From the NCBI GenBank assembly GCA_945876205.1, contig CAMCNL010000008.1, positions 1-36,732 on the forward strand: a stretch of DNA of 36,732 nucleotides, in the 5' to 3' direction. A program made the translations under genes and the position numbers. This DNA comes from Candidatus Sulfopaludibacter sp. SbA3 (GTDB lineage Bacteria > Acidobacteriota > Vicinamibacteria > Vicinamibacterales > UBA2999). The notes beneath the pieces were generated by a model. The model did not search any database. It was given only the letters and a program-made list of their open reading frames with translations, and was not told the DNA's origin. Every line of letters begins with the position of its first letter. The first letter of the stretch is position 1. This document shows, in pieces, positions 1 to 11,543 of the stretch.

Positions 1-1
1 C

Positions 2-61
2 ACCGGCAGGGCGGGCCGGCTCCATCGCCTCCAGGAGGCCAACGCGGAGTACGGGGGGTGA
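2..61 (+). CDS. possible C-terminal end of an upstream gene (partial)
   Basis: The second frame at the left edge is open from base 2 to a TGA at 59-61 and encodes about 19 residues ending QEANAEYGG. Every codon ends in G or C, as in the real genes of this window, and the next 200 bp have no such bias. That is the only support. The family cannot be recognised from so short a tail, and a chance reading frame is quite possible. Confidence 0.25.
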   Translation, partial: TGRAGRLHRLQEANAEYGG

Positions 62-269
62 GTTCCTGGCATCAGGCGAGTCCGATGGCGCACATGAGGA
101 CCGCTGGACCCTAAGGAGGGAGCAAACGGTATACCACTGGGAGTGCTGCGGTCTCGTGTATAACTCACTGTGTTTCAACGAATTAGAGGCTATTCTACCC
201 CGTCGGCGCACGCTCGGATCCAACCATCGGAACGAGCCGTTCAATGAAATGGACGCCCAAAACGTCGAC
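62..269. other. gene-poor spacer at left edge
   Basis: About 200 bp lie between the possible upstream gene end and the terminator of the leftward receptor gene. GC content is visibly lower than in the flanking genes. One frame stays open across most of it but has no good start codon and no coding-like third-position bias. No tRNA, repeat or convincing promoter was seen. Confidence 0.4.
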
Positions 270-304
270 AAAAAAAGGTCAAAGGCCGGTTGTGGCCGTT
301 GACC
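270..304 (-). terminator. intrinsic terminator of the leftward receptor gene
   Basis: On the minus strand a stem of six plus four base pairs (304-299 with 282-277, and 297-294 with 287-284, one mismatch between them) closes a 6-nt loop. It is followed directly by seven T residues (positions 276-270 read leftward). The hairpin begins 20 bp beyond the stop codon of the receptor gene. This is the only classical stem plus T-tract terminator found in the window. Confidence 0.8.
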
Positions 305-323
305 CCCTGACTTCTGGCCGCGC

Positions 324-2210
324 CTAGAAGCGGACGGTGACGCCGCCGACGACGCGCTTGGGCGGACGGACGACGAGCAGCTCGTCGTAGACCGAACCGT
401 CGCCGATCTCCTCACGGAACATGTTGCGCACCGCGACGAGCATCTCCCACTGCGCGCTCGCGAACTGCAGGAACGGCAGAGACTGGTTCACTTGAAGGTC
501 GAAACGGGCGCCCGCGTGCGGCATTCGCGACCCTGCGTCGCCAGCCAGGCCCGAGTTGATCTTGTAGATCATGAAGATCCGCGTGTCGGTCGCCGGCACG
601 ACGCTCTCGATGGAGGTCGTCAGATCGTGGAAGCGGTCGTTGCCTTCGCGCAGCAGCGATCCCGCCACGGCTGCGAGCACCGCTTCGTCCGGCGATCGTC
701 GCAACCAGGTTGATTCCACCTGCGTGTAGTCGACCGACGCGCGCAGGGCGCCCGTGACCGAGCGGCTGACGCCGACGCCCCAGCCACGCGCCTCGAAGTC
801 GCCGCCGGACGTCACGTAATAGTGGCCAATGCTCGCGGGGGACGTCCCGGGCATCGCCACACCAAAGACGGTGATCAGCTGATCGTCGACGACCTGGCGG
901 AAGGCCTTGATGCCAACCACGAAGTCCCCCGCCCATTCACGCTGCGCGCCGACTTCAACGTGGTCGACCCGCTCGGGCGTAAAGCCCCGGCGCGCCGAGA
1001 CGGGTGAAAAGGTCCGTTCCGGCGGCAGCCATAGCCCCGTTGCGGGGGGGAGGAACTCTTCGGCGCCAGGCGCGAGCGCGCGGCGTGACACGAGCGCGCG
1101 CACCTTCAGCTTGTGGCTGTCGGTCGGCGAGATCGTCACGCTCGCTCGCGGGCTGAACTGCCCCTGATCGCCCAGATAGTCGTAGCGGGCGTACTTGGCG
1201 CCGTAGCTGACGCTGAAGCGCGAATCAATCGCCCAGTTGTCGTACGCGTACACCGCGCCAACGTTGCGGCTTCCGTCCGAGACGGCGGCGAGCGCGTTCG
1301 CGTTACCACCCAGGTACCGCTGCATCCCGTAGGAGAGCCCAGCTTCGTACTGATGCGCGGCGGCGGTGCTGCGCAGGTAGGAGCCGGCGAGGATCCACGA
1401 GGACAGGTCGCCCTGCGTCATCGCGCCGCGCATCGACCACTCGCCGCCGCTGGTGGGCGCCTGGAGCGAGAGGTAGGCGATGCCGGTGGGCATCCACGAG
1501 TCGCCGGCGAAGAGATCCTGCGGGCGGTCGAGGGACGTGCGCGTGAGCAGATTGAACTGACCATTCACCGGAAGCTCAGTAAAGAGCGCCGATGCGATGC
1601 GCGCAGACGCGGCAGCCGCCCGGGTAAAGGCGGTGAGCGGATCTTCCTGGAAGGAAACCGAGTCGCCGAGATCGATCAGTCCCGTGGAGGCGTCCTTGAG
1701 CACGCTGCGCTTCAGGTGACGAAGCCGCCAGGCCACCTCGCCGTGATCGTCACCTTCCGGCTGACTCTCGATGCCGCTGGGGGCATCGGCGGGAGCGACG
1801 CCCGCGGCCAGCACCTGCGTCGGCTGGTTTTCGTCGGCGCGCCGCGTCAGCGCAATCATCGATACGTCGTGAACGGTGGGACTGACCTGGATGATGCGGC
1901 CGCGCGCCGGCAAATAGCCCTGCAGGTGCGCGCGAACGAGATAGGGTCCGGATGGAAGGTTGCGGAACGAGAAGCGGCCGTCGCGGCCCGAGACGGCGAA
2001 GGCTGACGTCGATCCGAGCGCGGAGATGACAGCCCCCGCGACAGGCTGTCCGCGATCGTCGACGACCTGGCCGTGGAGATCAGCCTGCGCGAGCGCCGCA
2101 ATCCGTGTGACCGGCTGCGGCCTCGCGCTGAACTGGGCAGAGGCAGGAGCGCTGATTCCCACCACACACACAAGAGCCACCGCGGGGCACAGCGTGGAGA
2201 GGTGGTTCAT
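324..2210 (-). CDS. TonB-receptor-like outer-membrane protein with carboxypeptidase-regulatory domain, no recognisable plug
   Basis: The 628-residue product starts with a signal peptide ending about residue 25 (APASAQ). A carboxypeptidase-regulatory-like beta-sandwich follows at about 43-125 (LHGQVVDDRGQPVAGAVI, then GRFSFRNLPSGPYLV). The remainder alternates polar and hydrophobic residues like an outer-membrane barrel and ends in VTVRF, a C-terminal aromatic residue typical of barrel proteins. Receptors of this kind usually also carry a plug domain and are 700-1100 residues long. Here the stretch between the regulatory domain and the barrel (about 125-200) shows no recognisable plug or TonB box, so TonB-driven uptake is doubtful. 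A GGAG lies 12 nt before the ATG. It is the second gene of a leftward pair, 31 bp after a secreted protein gene, and ends at an intrinsic terminator. The substrate is unknown. Confidence 0.7.
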   Translation of the reverse strand: MNHLSTLCPAVALVCVVGISAPASAQFSARPQPVTRIAALAQADLHGQVVDDRGQPVAGAVISALGSTSAFAVSGRDGRFSFRNLPSGPYLVRAHLQGYLPARGRIIQVSPTVHDVSMIALTRRADENQPTQVLAAGVAPADAPSGIESQPEGDDHGEVAWRLRHLKRSVLKDASTGLIDLGDSVSFQEDPLTAFTRAAAASARIASALFTELPVNGQFNLLTRTSLDRPQDLFAGDSWMPTGIAYLSLQAPTSGGEWSMRGAMTQGDLSSWILAGSYLRSTAAAHQYEAGLSYGMQRYLGGNANALAAVSDGSRNVGAVYAYDNWAIDSRFSVSYGAKYARYDYLGDQGQFSPRASVTISPTDSHKLKVRALVSRRALAPGAEEFLPPATGLWLPPERTFSPVSARRGFTPERVDHVEVGAQREWAGDFVVGIKAFRQVVDDQLITVFGVAMPGTSPASIGHYYVTSGGDFEARGWGVGVSRSVTGALRASVDYTQVESTWLRRSPDEAVLAAVAGSLLREGNDRFHDLTTSIESVVPATDTRIFMIYKINSGLAGDAGSRMPHAGARFDLQVNQSLPFLQFASAQWEMLVAVRNMFREEIGDGSVYDELLVVRPPKRVVGGVTVRF

Positions 2211-2241
2211 AGGCGTTTCGCGCTCCTGCGCCGAATCCGTC

Positions 2242-3291
2242 TCAGGATTCGACGGTAAACGTGGCGTTCTGCGTCAACGTCTTGGTCGACTTCTTGTCGG
2301 TGATCTTGATCTCGAGCCGGTAGTCGCCCGACGGGAAGCTCCCGAGCGGCACTACCAGGCTGCCCGGCAGCTGGTGGCCAGCGGCCGTGCTGAACTCGGG
2401 CGGCAGCGTCGTCGAGTTGAGCGCCTGCGGCGCCGTCTTGTTGAAGTACTTTTCGCCTTCAGCGGTCTTCTGGTAGAAGCTGTAATCGATCGTCACGTCC
2501 GGCTTGCTTGCCGCATCGGTCTCCGCGCCGTAGACCCAGAACAGCACCTGGAGCTCGCCGGCCTTTTTCAGCTTCGCGTCGACCGACGGCACCACGGTCA
2601 TCGTGCCGAACGTGTACGGTGACTCCTGCTGCTGCTGCGTGGTCAGCGGCGTCGTCACCGGCTGGATGTCGCTCGCGATGATCACGCTGCTCGTCGCCAG
2701 CTCGGGCTTGCCGAAATCTGGCACGGTAAGCTCACGGCGAAGGACGCCCACCTTGGCGGGCGGCGCGTTCTTCGGCGGCTTGCCCTTGGTCGCTTCCTTG
2801 ACGGCGATGAAGACGTCGTAATCGCCCGGTTTCACGGCCATCGCGCGCGACACCTTGCCGGACGCGGGCACTTCGAGGAAGTGCACGTTGTCCCACGGAT
2901 AGACCACGCGAGCGTCGTCTTTCTTGGCCTTCGGGTCAGCAACCGGCGCCGGAGCCGTCTTGCTGACGACGCGGACGTACATGGCCGACGCCGGATTGGC
3001 GAGCTTGCTGCGATCGATGGTGAGGTTGAAGGGGATGTAGGTCGAGCCGTCGGAGCCCTTGACGAAGTGGTTGTAGTCCCACGTAATCCCGACGTCGGTG
3101 GGCGCCGGCTGCTGTCCCATCATGACAGCGTCTACGAGCCGGACCATCGTCTGGATGTCCTGCTGTTCCTGCTCGCTACGCTTTTCCTGATCTTTGCGCT
3201 GCTGGTTATTCTGCTGCGCCACGAGCGCCGAGGATGCGGAGCCGATCACGGCCGCCGCGACAGCGAGGGCGACAACCCGACGAATATTCAT
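2242..3291 (-). CDS. secreted protein of unknown function
   Basis: About 349 residues. The start is the second of two adjacent ATG codons (3291), because GAGAGG then sits 4 nt upstream; a longer reading frame from 3390 would run through the promoter and leader hairpin. The N-terminus MNIRRVVALAVAAAVIGS through SALVAQQ is a signal peptide. A Gln/Lys/Glu-rich stretch follows, then beta-rich segments, including PGDYDVFIAVKEA in the middle and PSGDYRLEIKITDKKSTKTL near the C-terminus. The second resembles the closing beta-domain of Acidobacterial GWxTD-type proteins, but no GWxTD motif was found, so the family is left open. It is likely periplasmic. It is co-transcribed with the downstream receptor-like gene from the promoter at 3367-3395, so a joint envelope role is inferred. 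Confidence 0.65.
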   Translation of the reverse strand: MNIRRVVALAVAAAVIGSASSALVAQQNNQQRKDQEKRSEQEQQDIQTMVRLVDAVMMGQQPAPTDVGITWDYNHFVKGSDGSTYIPFNLTIDRSKLANPASAMYVRVVSKTAPAPVADPKAKKDDARVVYPWDNVHFLEVPASGKVSRAMAVKPGDYDVFIAVKEATKGKPPKNAPPAKVGVLRRELTVPDFGKPELATSSVIIASDIQPVTTPLTTQQQQESPYTFGTMTVVPSVDAKLKKAGELQVLFWVYGAETDAASKPDVTIDYSFYQKTAEGEKYFNKTAPQALNSTTLPPEFSTAAGHQLPGSLVVPLGSFPSGDYRLEIKITDKKSTKTLTQNATFTVES

Positions 3292-3329
3292 CATGCCTCT
3301 CTCATCACGGGAAGTACGGAAAGTAAGAG

Positions 3330-3353
3330 TTCTTGGACAGGGCCATCCAAGAA
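3330..3353. repeat. perfect 8-bp inverted repeat in the 5' leader of the secreted-protein gene
   Basis: TTCTTGGA (3330-3337) and TCCAAGAA (3346-3353) are exact reverse complements separated by 8 nt. Three more pairs (AGA with TCT) can extend the stem past a bulge. It lies just downstream of the start point predicted from the promoter at 3367-3395. It may be a transcript-stabilising hairpin at the 5' end or an operator for a dimeric repressor. Confidence 0.55.
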
Positions 3354-3366
3354 TCTGAATCGATTG

Positions 3367-3395
3367 ATCATAGGATCGAAGAACTGGCAAGTCAA
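3367..3395 (-). promoter_or_regulatory. sigma70-type promoter for the secreted-protein/receptor pair
   Basis: Read leftward: TTGACT (3395-3390), a 17-bp spacer, then TATGAT (3372-3367). This is five of six and five of six against the consensus at the ideal spacing. The predicted start near 3360 gives a leader of about 70 nt before the ATG at 3291. Confidence 0.7.
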
Positions 3396-3463
3396 ACGCC
3401 TAAACCCCCTCAGATGTTGAGCATATCGATCAAATCAGCGGTTTCGGGACAAACGACGCGTGC

Positions 3464-3469
3464 TATCAT
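3464..3469 (+). promoter_or_regulatory. putative -10 element for glgC
   Basis: TATCAT lies 21 nt before the glgC ATG. No convincing -35 hexamer sits 16-18 bp upstream, and there is no clear Shine-Dalgarno before the ATG. It fits the weak -35/strong -10 style seen before other rightward genes here. Confidence 0.4.
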
Positions 3470-3490
3470 CGCCACCCCTTCGGCGGACCC

Positions 3491-6096
<2,606 letters not shown>

Positions 6097-6100
6097 AGCG

Positions 6101-6847
6101 ATGAAACGGCTGGTCCTGCTGCGTCACGGCGAGAGTGAGTGGAACAAGGAAAACCGCTTCACCGGGTGGTACGACATCGACCTCACCGACAAGGGACGTG
6201 AGGAGGCGCGCGAGGCGGGCCGTCTCATGGCGGCGGAGAAATTCGAATTCGACGTCGCCTACACCTCGGTGCTGAAGCGGGCCATCCGCACGCTCTGGAT
6301 CGCGCTCGACGAAATGGATCTGATGTGGATCCCCGTGCACCGGTCGTGGCGATTGAACGAACGTCACTATGGCGCGCTGCAGGGGCTGAATAAGGCGGAG
6401 ACCGCCGCGCTGCACGGCGAGGCGCAGGTCAAGATCTGGCGGCGCAGCTACGACATCCCGCCGCCGCCACTGACGCCAGACGATCCGCGGCATCCCTCCC
6501 GCGATCGGCGCTACGCCGATCTGAAAAGGACCGAGTTACCGCTCGCCGAATCGCTGAAAGACACGGTCGCGCGCTTCCTTCCCCACTGGCATGAGGTAAT
6601 TGCTCCGGACATCGCCGCCGGGAAAAAGGTCCTGATCGCCGCCCACGGCAACAGCCTGCGTGCGCTCGTGAAGTACTTGGACAACGTTTCCGAAGACGAG
6701 ATCGTCGAGCTGAACATCCCGACCGGCATTCCGCTCGTGTACGTGCTGAACGACGACCTGCAGCCGCTGCAGAAGTTTTACCTGGGCGATCCCGAGAAGG
6801 TAAAGCAGGCGACGTCGGCGGTGGCCGGCCAGGGCAAGGCGCGCTAG
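6101..6847 (+). CDS. gpmA: 2,3-bisphosphoglycerate-dependent phosphoglycerate mutase
   Basis: The 248-residue enzyme interconverts 3- and 2-phosphoglycerate, the step just before enolase. The start [15 protein letters not shown] contains the RHGE motif with the phosphorylated histidine. [15 protein letters not shown], the [12 protein letters not shown] segment and the late [14 protein letters not shown] with the second catalytic histidine complete the cofactor-dependent family pattern. It starts 4 bp after eno. Its TAG stop overlaps, in CTAG, the stop of the convergent membrane-protein gene, so no terminator fits between them. Confidence 0.96.
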   Translation: MKRLVLLRHGESEWNKENRFTGWYDIDLTDKGREEAREAGRLMAAEKFEFDVAYTSVLKRAIRTLWIALDEMDLMWIPVHRSWRLNERHYGALQGLNKAETAALHGEAQVKIWRRSYDIPPPPLTPDDPRHPSRDRRYADLKRTELPLAESLKDTVARFLPHWHEVIAPDIAAGKKVLIAAHGNSLRALVKYLDNVSEDEIVELNIPTGIPLVYVLNDDLQPLQKFYLGDPEKVKQATSAVAGQGKAR

Positions 6848-8406
6848 AACAGCGCGGCGTTGCGGAATACCTTGTCCAGCACGATTCTCCAGAAGGCGTA
6901 GTGCGCCGTCGCGAGGAGTATCGCGGCGATATAGGTCCGCTTTGCATCGTGCGCGCAGACCCAGGCCAGGGCGTATACCGCCGCGAACCGGCCGAACACC
7001 AGATGCATGCCCTCGCCCAACCCCTGGGTCGGCCAGATGAAGACCGTGAAATAGAGCGATGGCAGCGCGTACGCCAGCGCCATTCGTACCTCATCCCTGT
7101 ACCTGCGCCATAACGAGGCGGCCACCACCAGCAGCGGCGCGCCGACCACCCATGCCGTCATCGACAGATCGCGCGCGCCGATCGCGCTGAAGATCGCCGC
7201 GTTGACCCGGCCCGCGCTGAGGTCGTCGGTGAACCAGGGACGCCACGGCATCGCGCGTGCGTTCCCCAGAGTGATGGGCATCTTCAGGATGACGATGTCG
7301 ATCGCGAGCCAGCCGACATAGGCGGCCGTCCCCCACGCGGCGATTCGGAGGAGATAGCCAATCCGGTCCTGGACCCGCGCGCGCGCCACCAGCGCCGCAA
7401 GCGCGGCCCCGACGAGCGACACCAACCCGAACCCGTGGAATGCCGCCCCAAGGCCCGTCAGCGCGCTGCCAGCCTCGAGCCGCCAGTCCCCGTGACGCAG
7501 TCCACGCGCAAGCAGCGGAAACGCGGCCAGGTTGAGCGAGTGATAGCCCGTTTCGAGCCACCCGAAATACAGGAGCGCCGACGGCGCGAGGAGCGAGAGG
7601 GCGAGATACCGGACGACGAGCGGGGACCACCGCTCGAGAAATCCGACCGCCAGCGCGCAGAGGACGAACCACGCCGTGGTGGCGTGCGCAAATACGAGCT
7701 GCGCTTGCCGTGGAGCCTCTGCCGTCCGGCCGAACATTTGATCGAGCTTGCCGAGGATCACGTAGGACAGATGCGCCTCGAACCGCACTTCCCGCACGGC
7801 GGCATAGAGCTCGAAGCTGCGACGGGTGTCGGCGTTTTGCCTCGCATCGCCCATGTGCACGAGCGTCGACGGAATGGGAAACGTCCAGGCGATCGTGCCG
7901 ACGAGCAGCAGCGCGGCGATCGTCGTGTTGCGCCTCAGGCCGTCGCTCGATGCGCGCGCCGCCCAGAGCAGCACACCGCCGGCGAGCAGCAGCCACACGC
8001 TTTGATGCAGCTGCAGGAGCTGTGACGGTCGATCGAACAAATCGCTGAAGGGATATGACGGCCAGCGAAAGGTGACCCGCACATCTCGAGGACGAGCGGT
8101 CATCGCTTCTCGATCGATGTATCCAGTGTCGAGCACCGCGGGGTCGTGGATCAGCGCGGCGATGTTCTCGCGGGAGCGGTCGCCGAGGTCGTACCGCCAG
8201 GTGGTGCCTTGATCGAGCTCGCCCTCGATCAACTCGTACTGGCGTTCGCGTTGGATTCGAGCGGCGGGAGCGACGTCCGGCGACCACTGGATCGAGACTC
8301 GCGGTCCGCTGATCTGCACGTCGACCAACGCAAGCACGGCGAGCAGCACGCCGCCGAGTGCGCCCCAGACCCACTTCCATCGCAGCAATGACGTTGGCTT
8401 CAGCAA
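6844..8406 (-). CDS. polytopic membrane protein, tandem paralogue C of an unrecognised family
   Basis: About 520 residues. The start is taken as TTG at 8406, 13 bp after paralogue B, because no ATG or GTG fits; AGGG lies upstream and the product then matches its siblings from the first membrane segment on. It has one N-terminal membrane helix, then an extracytoplasmic segment of about 100 residues with [19 protein letters not shown] and [12 protein letters not shown]. About ten hydrophobic segments follow, with conserved pieces [38 protein letters not shown] and [14 protein letters not shown]. It is about three-quarters identical by eye to paralogue B and roughly half to A. The many-helix fold with an acidic motif in an early loop would suit a GT-C-like glycosyltransferase, but that is a guess. 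It is the last gene of the operon. Confidence 0.8.
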   Translation of the reverse strand: MLKPTSLLRWKWVWGALGGVLLAVLALVDVQISGPRVSIQWSPDVAPAARIQRERQYELIEGELDQGTTWRYDLGDRSRENIAALIHDPAVLDTGYIDREAMTARPRDVRVTFRWPSYPFSDLFDRPSQLLQLHQSVWLLLAGGVLLWAARASSDGLRRNTTIAALLLVGTIAWTFPIPSTLVHMGDARQNADTRRSFELYAAVREVRFEAHLSYVILGKLDQMFGRTAEAPRQAQLVFAHATTAWFVLCALAVGFLERWSPLVVRYLALSLLAPSALLYFGWLETGYHSLNLAAFPLLARGLRHGDWRLEAGSALTGLGAAFHGFGLVSLVGAALAALVARARVQDRIGYLLRIAAWGTAAYVGWLAIDIVILKMPITLGNARAMPWRPWFTDDLSAGRVNAAIFSAIGARDLSMTAWVVGAPLLVVAASLWRRYRDEVRMALAYALPSLYFTVFIWPTQGLGEGMHLVFGRFAAVYALAWVCAHDAKRTYIAAILLATAHYAFWRIVLDKVFRNAALF

Positions 8407-8419
8407 TGGCGCCGCATCC

Positions 8420-10003
8420 CTATTGAATCGTGGCGTTCTGGAAATTCGGGTCCAGACAGATCCGCCAGAACGCGTAGTGCGCCGAGACGAGCAGGGCGGC
8501 GGCGATGTAGGTCCGCCTGGAGTCATGCGCGCACACCCAGGCCAGGGCGTAGATGGCCGCGAACCGCGCACATACCAGGTGCATGCCGGCGCCAAGTCCC
8601 TGCGTTGGCCAAATCACGACCGAGAAAAACAGCGACGGCAGTGAATACGCGAGGGCCGGCAGCACCTCATCGCGGTACTGCCGCCACATTGACGCGGCGA
8701 CGACCAGCAGGGGCGCGCCGACCACCCACGCGGTCATCCCGACATCCCGCGCGCCGATGGCGCTGAAGATCGCGGCGTTCACGCGATCGAACCGGATCTC
8801 GTCGATGAACAGGTGGCGCCACGGCAGCGAGTCGGCGTTGCCGGTCACGATCGGAAGCTTGAGCACGATGACGTCAATGGCGAGCCAGCCGAGATAGGCC
8901 GCCGTCCCCCAGGCTGCGATGCGAAGCACGTAGCCGATCCGCTCTGACAGCCGCGCCCGTGTCACCAGCGCCGCCAGCCAGGCGCCAAAGAGCGACACCA
9001 GGCCGAATCCGTGGAGCGCCGCACCGAGGCCCGTCAGCGCGCTGCCGGCTTCGAGGCGCCAGCTTCCCTTGCGCAACCCGCGCGCAAGCAGCGGAAACGC
9101 CGCCACGTTGAGCGAGTGATAGCCGGTTTCGAGCCACCCGAAATACAGCAGCGCCGACGGTGCGAGCAGCGCAAGCCCGAGGTACCGCAGGACGAACGGC
9201 GACCAGCCCTCGAGAAGCCCGACCGCGAGGGCGCAGAGGACGAACCAGGCCGTCGTGCCGCGTGCAAACGCCATCTGCGCCTGCCTGGGAGCCTCCTCCG
9301 TTCGGCCGAACACTCGATCGAGCTGGCCCAGGATGACGTACGAGAGATGCGCCTCGAATCGAACGCGGTCAATCGCGGCGTACATCGAGAACCGCCCGCG
9401 GTCTCCGCCGTTCTCTCTCGCATCGCCCATGCGGACCAGCGTCGGCGATATCGGCAGCATCCAGGCCAGCACGCCGACGAGCAGCAGCGCGGCCACCGTG
9501 ACGTTGCGCCTGCGCGTCACGCTCGGCGCGCGCGCGGTCCACAGCAGCACGCCCCCGGCGATCAGCAGCCACAGGCTCTGGTGCAGCTGAGACAGGAGCC
9601 GCAGCCTCGGGTATCCCTCATCCTCGTCATCCTCGTCGCCGGAGAACGGCAGGCGCCGGATCGACACGCGAAGCTGCGGACCTTCGGCGGTCAGGGCATC
9701 ACGATCGATGTAGGCGGTGTCCTCAACGGAAGGGTCGCGCACGATCGCGCCGATGTTCTCCCGCGACCGATTACCAAGCTCGTATCGCCACCCGCTGGTC
9801 CCCTCGATGGAGATGCCGTCGCGCAGCGCATAGCGGCGCTCGAGCTCGGCACGCGCCGGCGCGCTCACGTCCGCGCTCCATCGAACGTGCACGCGCGGAC
9901 TGGTGAAGGTGACCTGCACGAGCGCGAGCATGACGGCCAGCGCGCCAAGTGCGACCCACGCCCACCTTCGGCGCCGCGGGACGTTACCCGATCTGAACAG
10001 CAT
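8420..10003 (-). CDS. polytopic membrane protein, tandem paralogue B of an unrecognised family
   Basis: About 527 residues, started at the ATG at 10003, which overlaps the end of paralogue A by 20 bp. A longer start would add residues absent from the siblings. It is organised like the others: a first helix, then an extracytoplasmic domain with WRYELGNRSRENIGAIV and DTAYIDRDALTA. About ten hydrophobic segments follow, with [25 protein letters not shown] and [19 protein letters not shown]. It carries an acidic insert (EDDEDEGY) before the second helix that the other two lack. B and C are clearly the most recent duplicates. No family was recognised; the linkage to a flippase-like protein and a GT-B-like protein suggests envelope glycan work. 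Confidence 0.82.
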   Translation of the reverse strand: MLFRSGNVPRRRRWAWVALGALAVMLALVQVTFTSPRVHVRWSADVSAPARAELERRYALRDGISIEGTSGWRYELGNRSRENIGAIVRDPSVEDTAYIDRDALTAEGPQLRVSIRRLPFSGDEDDEDEGYPRLRLLSQLHQSLWLLIAGGVLLWTARAPSVTRRRNVTVAALLLVGVLAWMLPISPTLVRMGDARENGGDRGRFSMYAAIDRVRFEAHLSYVILGQLDRVFGRTEEAPRQAQMAFARGTTAWFVLCALAVGLLEGWSPFVLRYLGLALLAPSALLYFGWLETGYHSLNVAAFPLLARGLRKGSWRLEAGSALTGLGAALHGFGLVSLFGAWLAALVTRARLSERIGYVLRIAAWGTAAYLGWLAIDVIVLKLPIVTGNADSLPWRHLFIDEIRFDRVNAAIFSAIGARDVGMTAWVVGAPLLVVAASMWRQYRDEVLPALAYSLPSLFFSVVIWPTQGLGAGMHLVCARFAAIYALAWVCAHDSRRTYIAAALLVSAHYAFWRICLDPNFQNATIQ

Positions 10004-11543
10004 CAAATCGCGAATCCAGAAGAATTCGCCAGAAGGCAATGTGGGCTGACGCAAGAAGCAGGGCGGCGATCGTCGTCCGTTTGGAATCGTGCGCGCAGAT
10101 CCACGCCAGCGCGAAGAAGGCCGGGAACCCGGCGGCCACCAGCTCCATGCCGCCGCTCAGACCTTGAAATGGCCAGCGGAAGAGCAGGAACAGGAGTGAC
10201 GGCGGCAAGTACCAGAGGACGCTACGCATCTCTTCGCGGTAATGGCGCCGGAGAGAGAGGGCGACGATCAGCAGCGGCACACCGACGACCCACGCGCTCA
10301 TGAGCACGTCACGGGCGCCGGTGACGCTGAGAATCGCCGAGCTCACCCGTCCCTGGCGAATTTCGTCCACCAGCCAGGGACGCCACGGGCTGACGCCGAC
10401 GGGCCCCGGGTCGGGAGCAATCGGAAGAAGCAACACGATCTCGTAGATCGCGACCCATCCCAGGTACGCGGCCGTACCCCACGCGACGACGCGAAGCGCG
10501 CGGCTGATCCGATCCTTCAACTGCGCCGATGTCCCGAGTGCCGCGAGTCCGGCGCCGGCGAGCGCCACCAGTCCAGATCCGTGCAATGCGGCGCCAAGTC
10601 CGGTGAGCGCGGTTCCCGCCTCGAGTCGCGTGCCGCCGTCACGCAGTCCGCGAATCAGCAGCGGAAACGCGGCGACGTTCATCGAGAGGTATCCGAACTC
10701 ACGCCACCCGAAGTACAGCAGCGCCGATGGCGCCAGCACCGCCAGCCCGAGATAGCGAAGCACGAGCGGCGACCAGCGCTCGACGAACCCAATCGCGAGC
10801 GCCGACAGCACGAACCACGCGGTCGCAAGGCGAGTCATCACCACCATCGCCCGTTCGGGCGCCGCTTCGTCGTCCCCGAAGCTGCGATAGACCTGGAGCA
10901 GCACCGTTTGCGACAGGTGCTTCTCGAAGCGAACCCGTTCGCCAAAGTACTGCTCGAAGTTCGAGCGGTTCTCGGCGTGCTCCCGCGCCTCGCCCATGGT
11001 CACGAATTCCGGATCGAGCGGAAACGCGATCGCGATGACGCCGAGGATCAGCAGTATGGCCACAGTCGCGTTGCGGCGCAGATGTTCCGTGGACACGCGC
11101 GCCGCCCACAGCAGGCCTCCGCCCGCCAGGAGCAGCCACACGCTCGGGTGCAACTGAAGGAGCTGTGAAGGACGGTCCAGGAGATCGCTGAACGGATACC
11201 AGAGGGGACGGAGGGCGATCTGGATGTCACGGGATGGCGCCGTCATGGCGTCACGATCGATGTTGCCTGTGTCCTCGACCGCGGCGTTCTCGACGAGCCC
11301 GCGGACGTTCTCGCTCGAATGAGTGCCCAGCTCGTATCGCCACCCGGTGGCGGTTCCCTCGAGCGGCCTTCCATTCCTGAGGTCGTACTCGCCTTCAAGC
11401 GCCGCGCGCTGCGCCGGGTTGACGGCGGCGCTCCACCGGACATTAACGCCCGGATTCACTACCGTGACGCGGACGAGGGCAAGCGCCGCGGCGAGCGCCA
11501 CGCCCAACGAGATCCATGCCCACGTCCGTCGGTATCGCGTCAT
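9984..11543 (-). CDS. polytopic membrane protein, tandem paralogue A of an unrecognised family
   Basis: The 519-residue product starts MTRYRRTWAWISLGVALAAA, with the ATG overlapping the TGA of the upstream flippase-like gene (ATGA), a sign of translational coupling. It has the family plan: WRYELGTHSSENVRGLV and DTGNIDRDAMTA in the extracytoplasmic part, then MGEAR (aspartate replaced by glutamate) and [40 protein letters not shown] comes next, and the end is close to the siblings, with ICAHDSKRTTIAA and AFWRILLD. It is the most divergent copy, roughly half identical by eye to B and C, so it probably reflects an older duplication. The function is unknown. Confidence 0.82.
   Translation of the reverse strand: MTRYRRTWAWISLGVALAAALALVRVTVVNPGVNVRWSAAVNPAQRAALEGEYDLRNGRPLEGTATGWRYELGTHSSENVRGLVENAAVEDTGNIDRDAMTAPSRDIQIALRPLWYPFSDLLDRPSQLLQLHPSVWLLLAGGGLLWAARVSTEHLRRNATVAILLILGVIAIAFPLDPEFVTMGEAREHAENRSNFEQYFGERVRFEKHLSQTVLLQVYRSFGDDEAAPERAMVVMTRLATAWFVLSALAIGFVERWSPLVLRYLGLAVLAPSALLYFGWREFGYLSMNVAAFPLLIRGLRDGGTRLEAGTALTGLGAALHGSGLVALAGAGLAALGTSAQLKDRISRALRVVAWGTAAYLGWVAIYEIVLLLPIAPDPGPVGVSPWRPWLVDEIRQGRVSSAILSVTGARDVLMSAWVVGVPLLIVALSLRRHYREEMRSVLWYLPPSLLFLLFRWPFQGLSGGMELVAAGFPAFFALAWICAHDSKRTTIAALLLASAHIAFWRILLDSRFDAVQIG

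Noticed and set aside
3-302. Open frame of about 100 codons at the left edge
   Set aside because: No start codon with a ribosome-binding site, no coding bias, and it runs through the terminator hairpin.
1113-2006. 297-codon rightward reading frame antisense to the receptor-like gene
   Set aside because: It mirrors the real gene in a high-GC genome; the protein is Arg/Ala-rich without any family feature, and it lacks the third-position GC bias.
3292-3390. N-terminal extension of the secreted-protein gene
   Set aside because: It would cover the leader hairpin and part of the promoter; the internal ATG has a Shine-Dalgarno and opens a clean signal peptide.
7091-8380. 429-codon leftward frame overlapping membrane paralogue C
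   Set aside because: Arginine-rich, no membrane helices, and lies wholly inside a gene whose siblings confirm the other frame.
9011-10303. 430-codon rightward frame antisense to paralogues A and B
   Set aside because: Arg/Gln/Pro-rich shadow of two genes supported by homology to each other.
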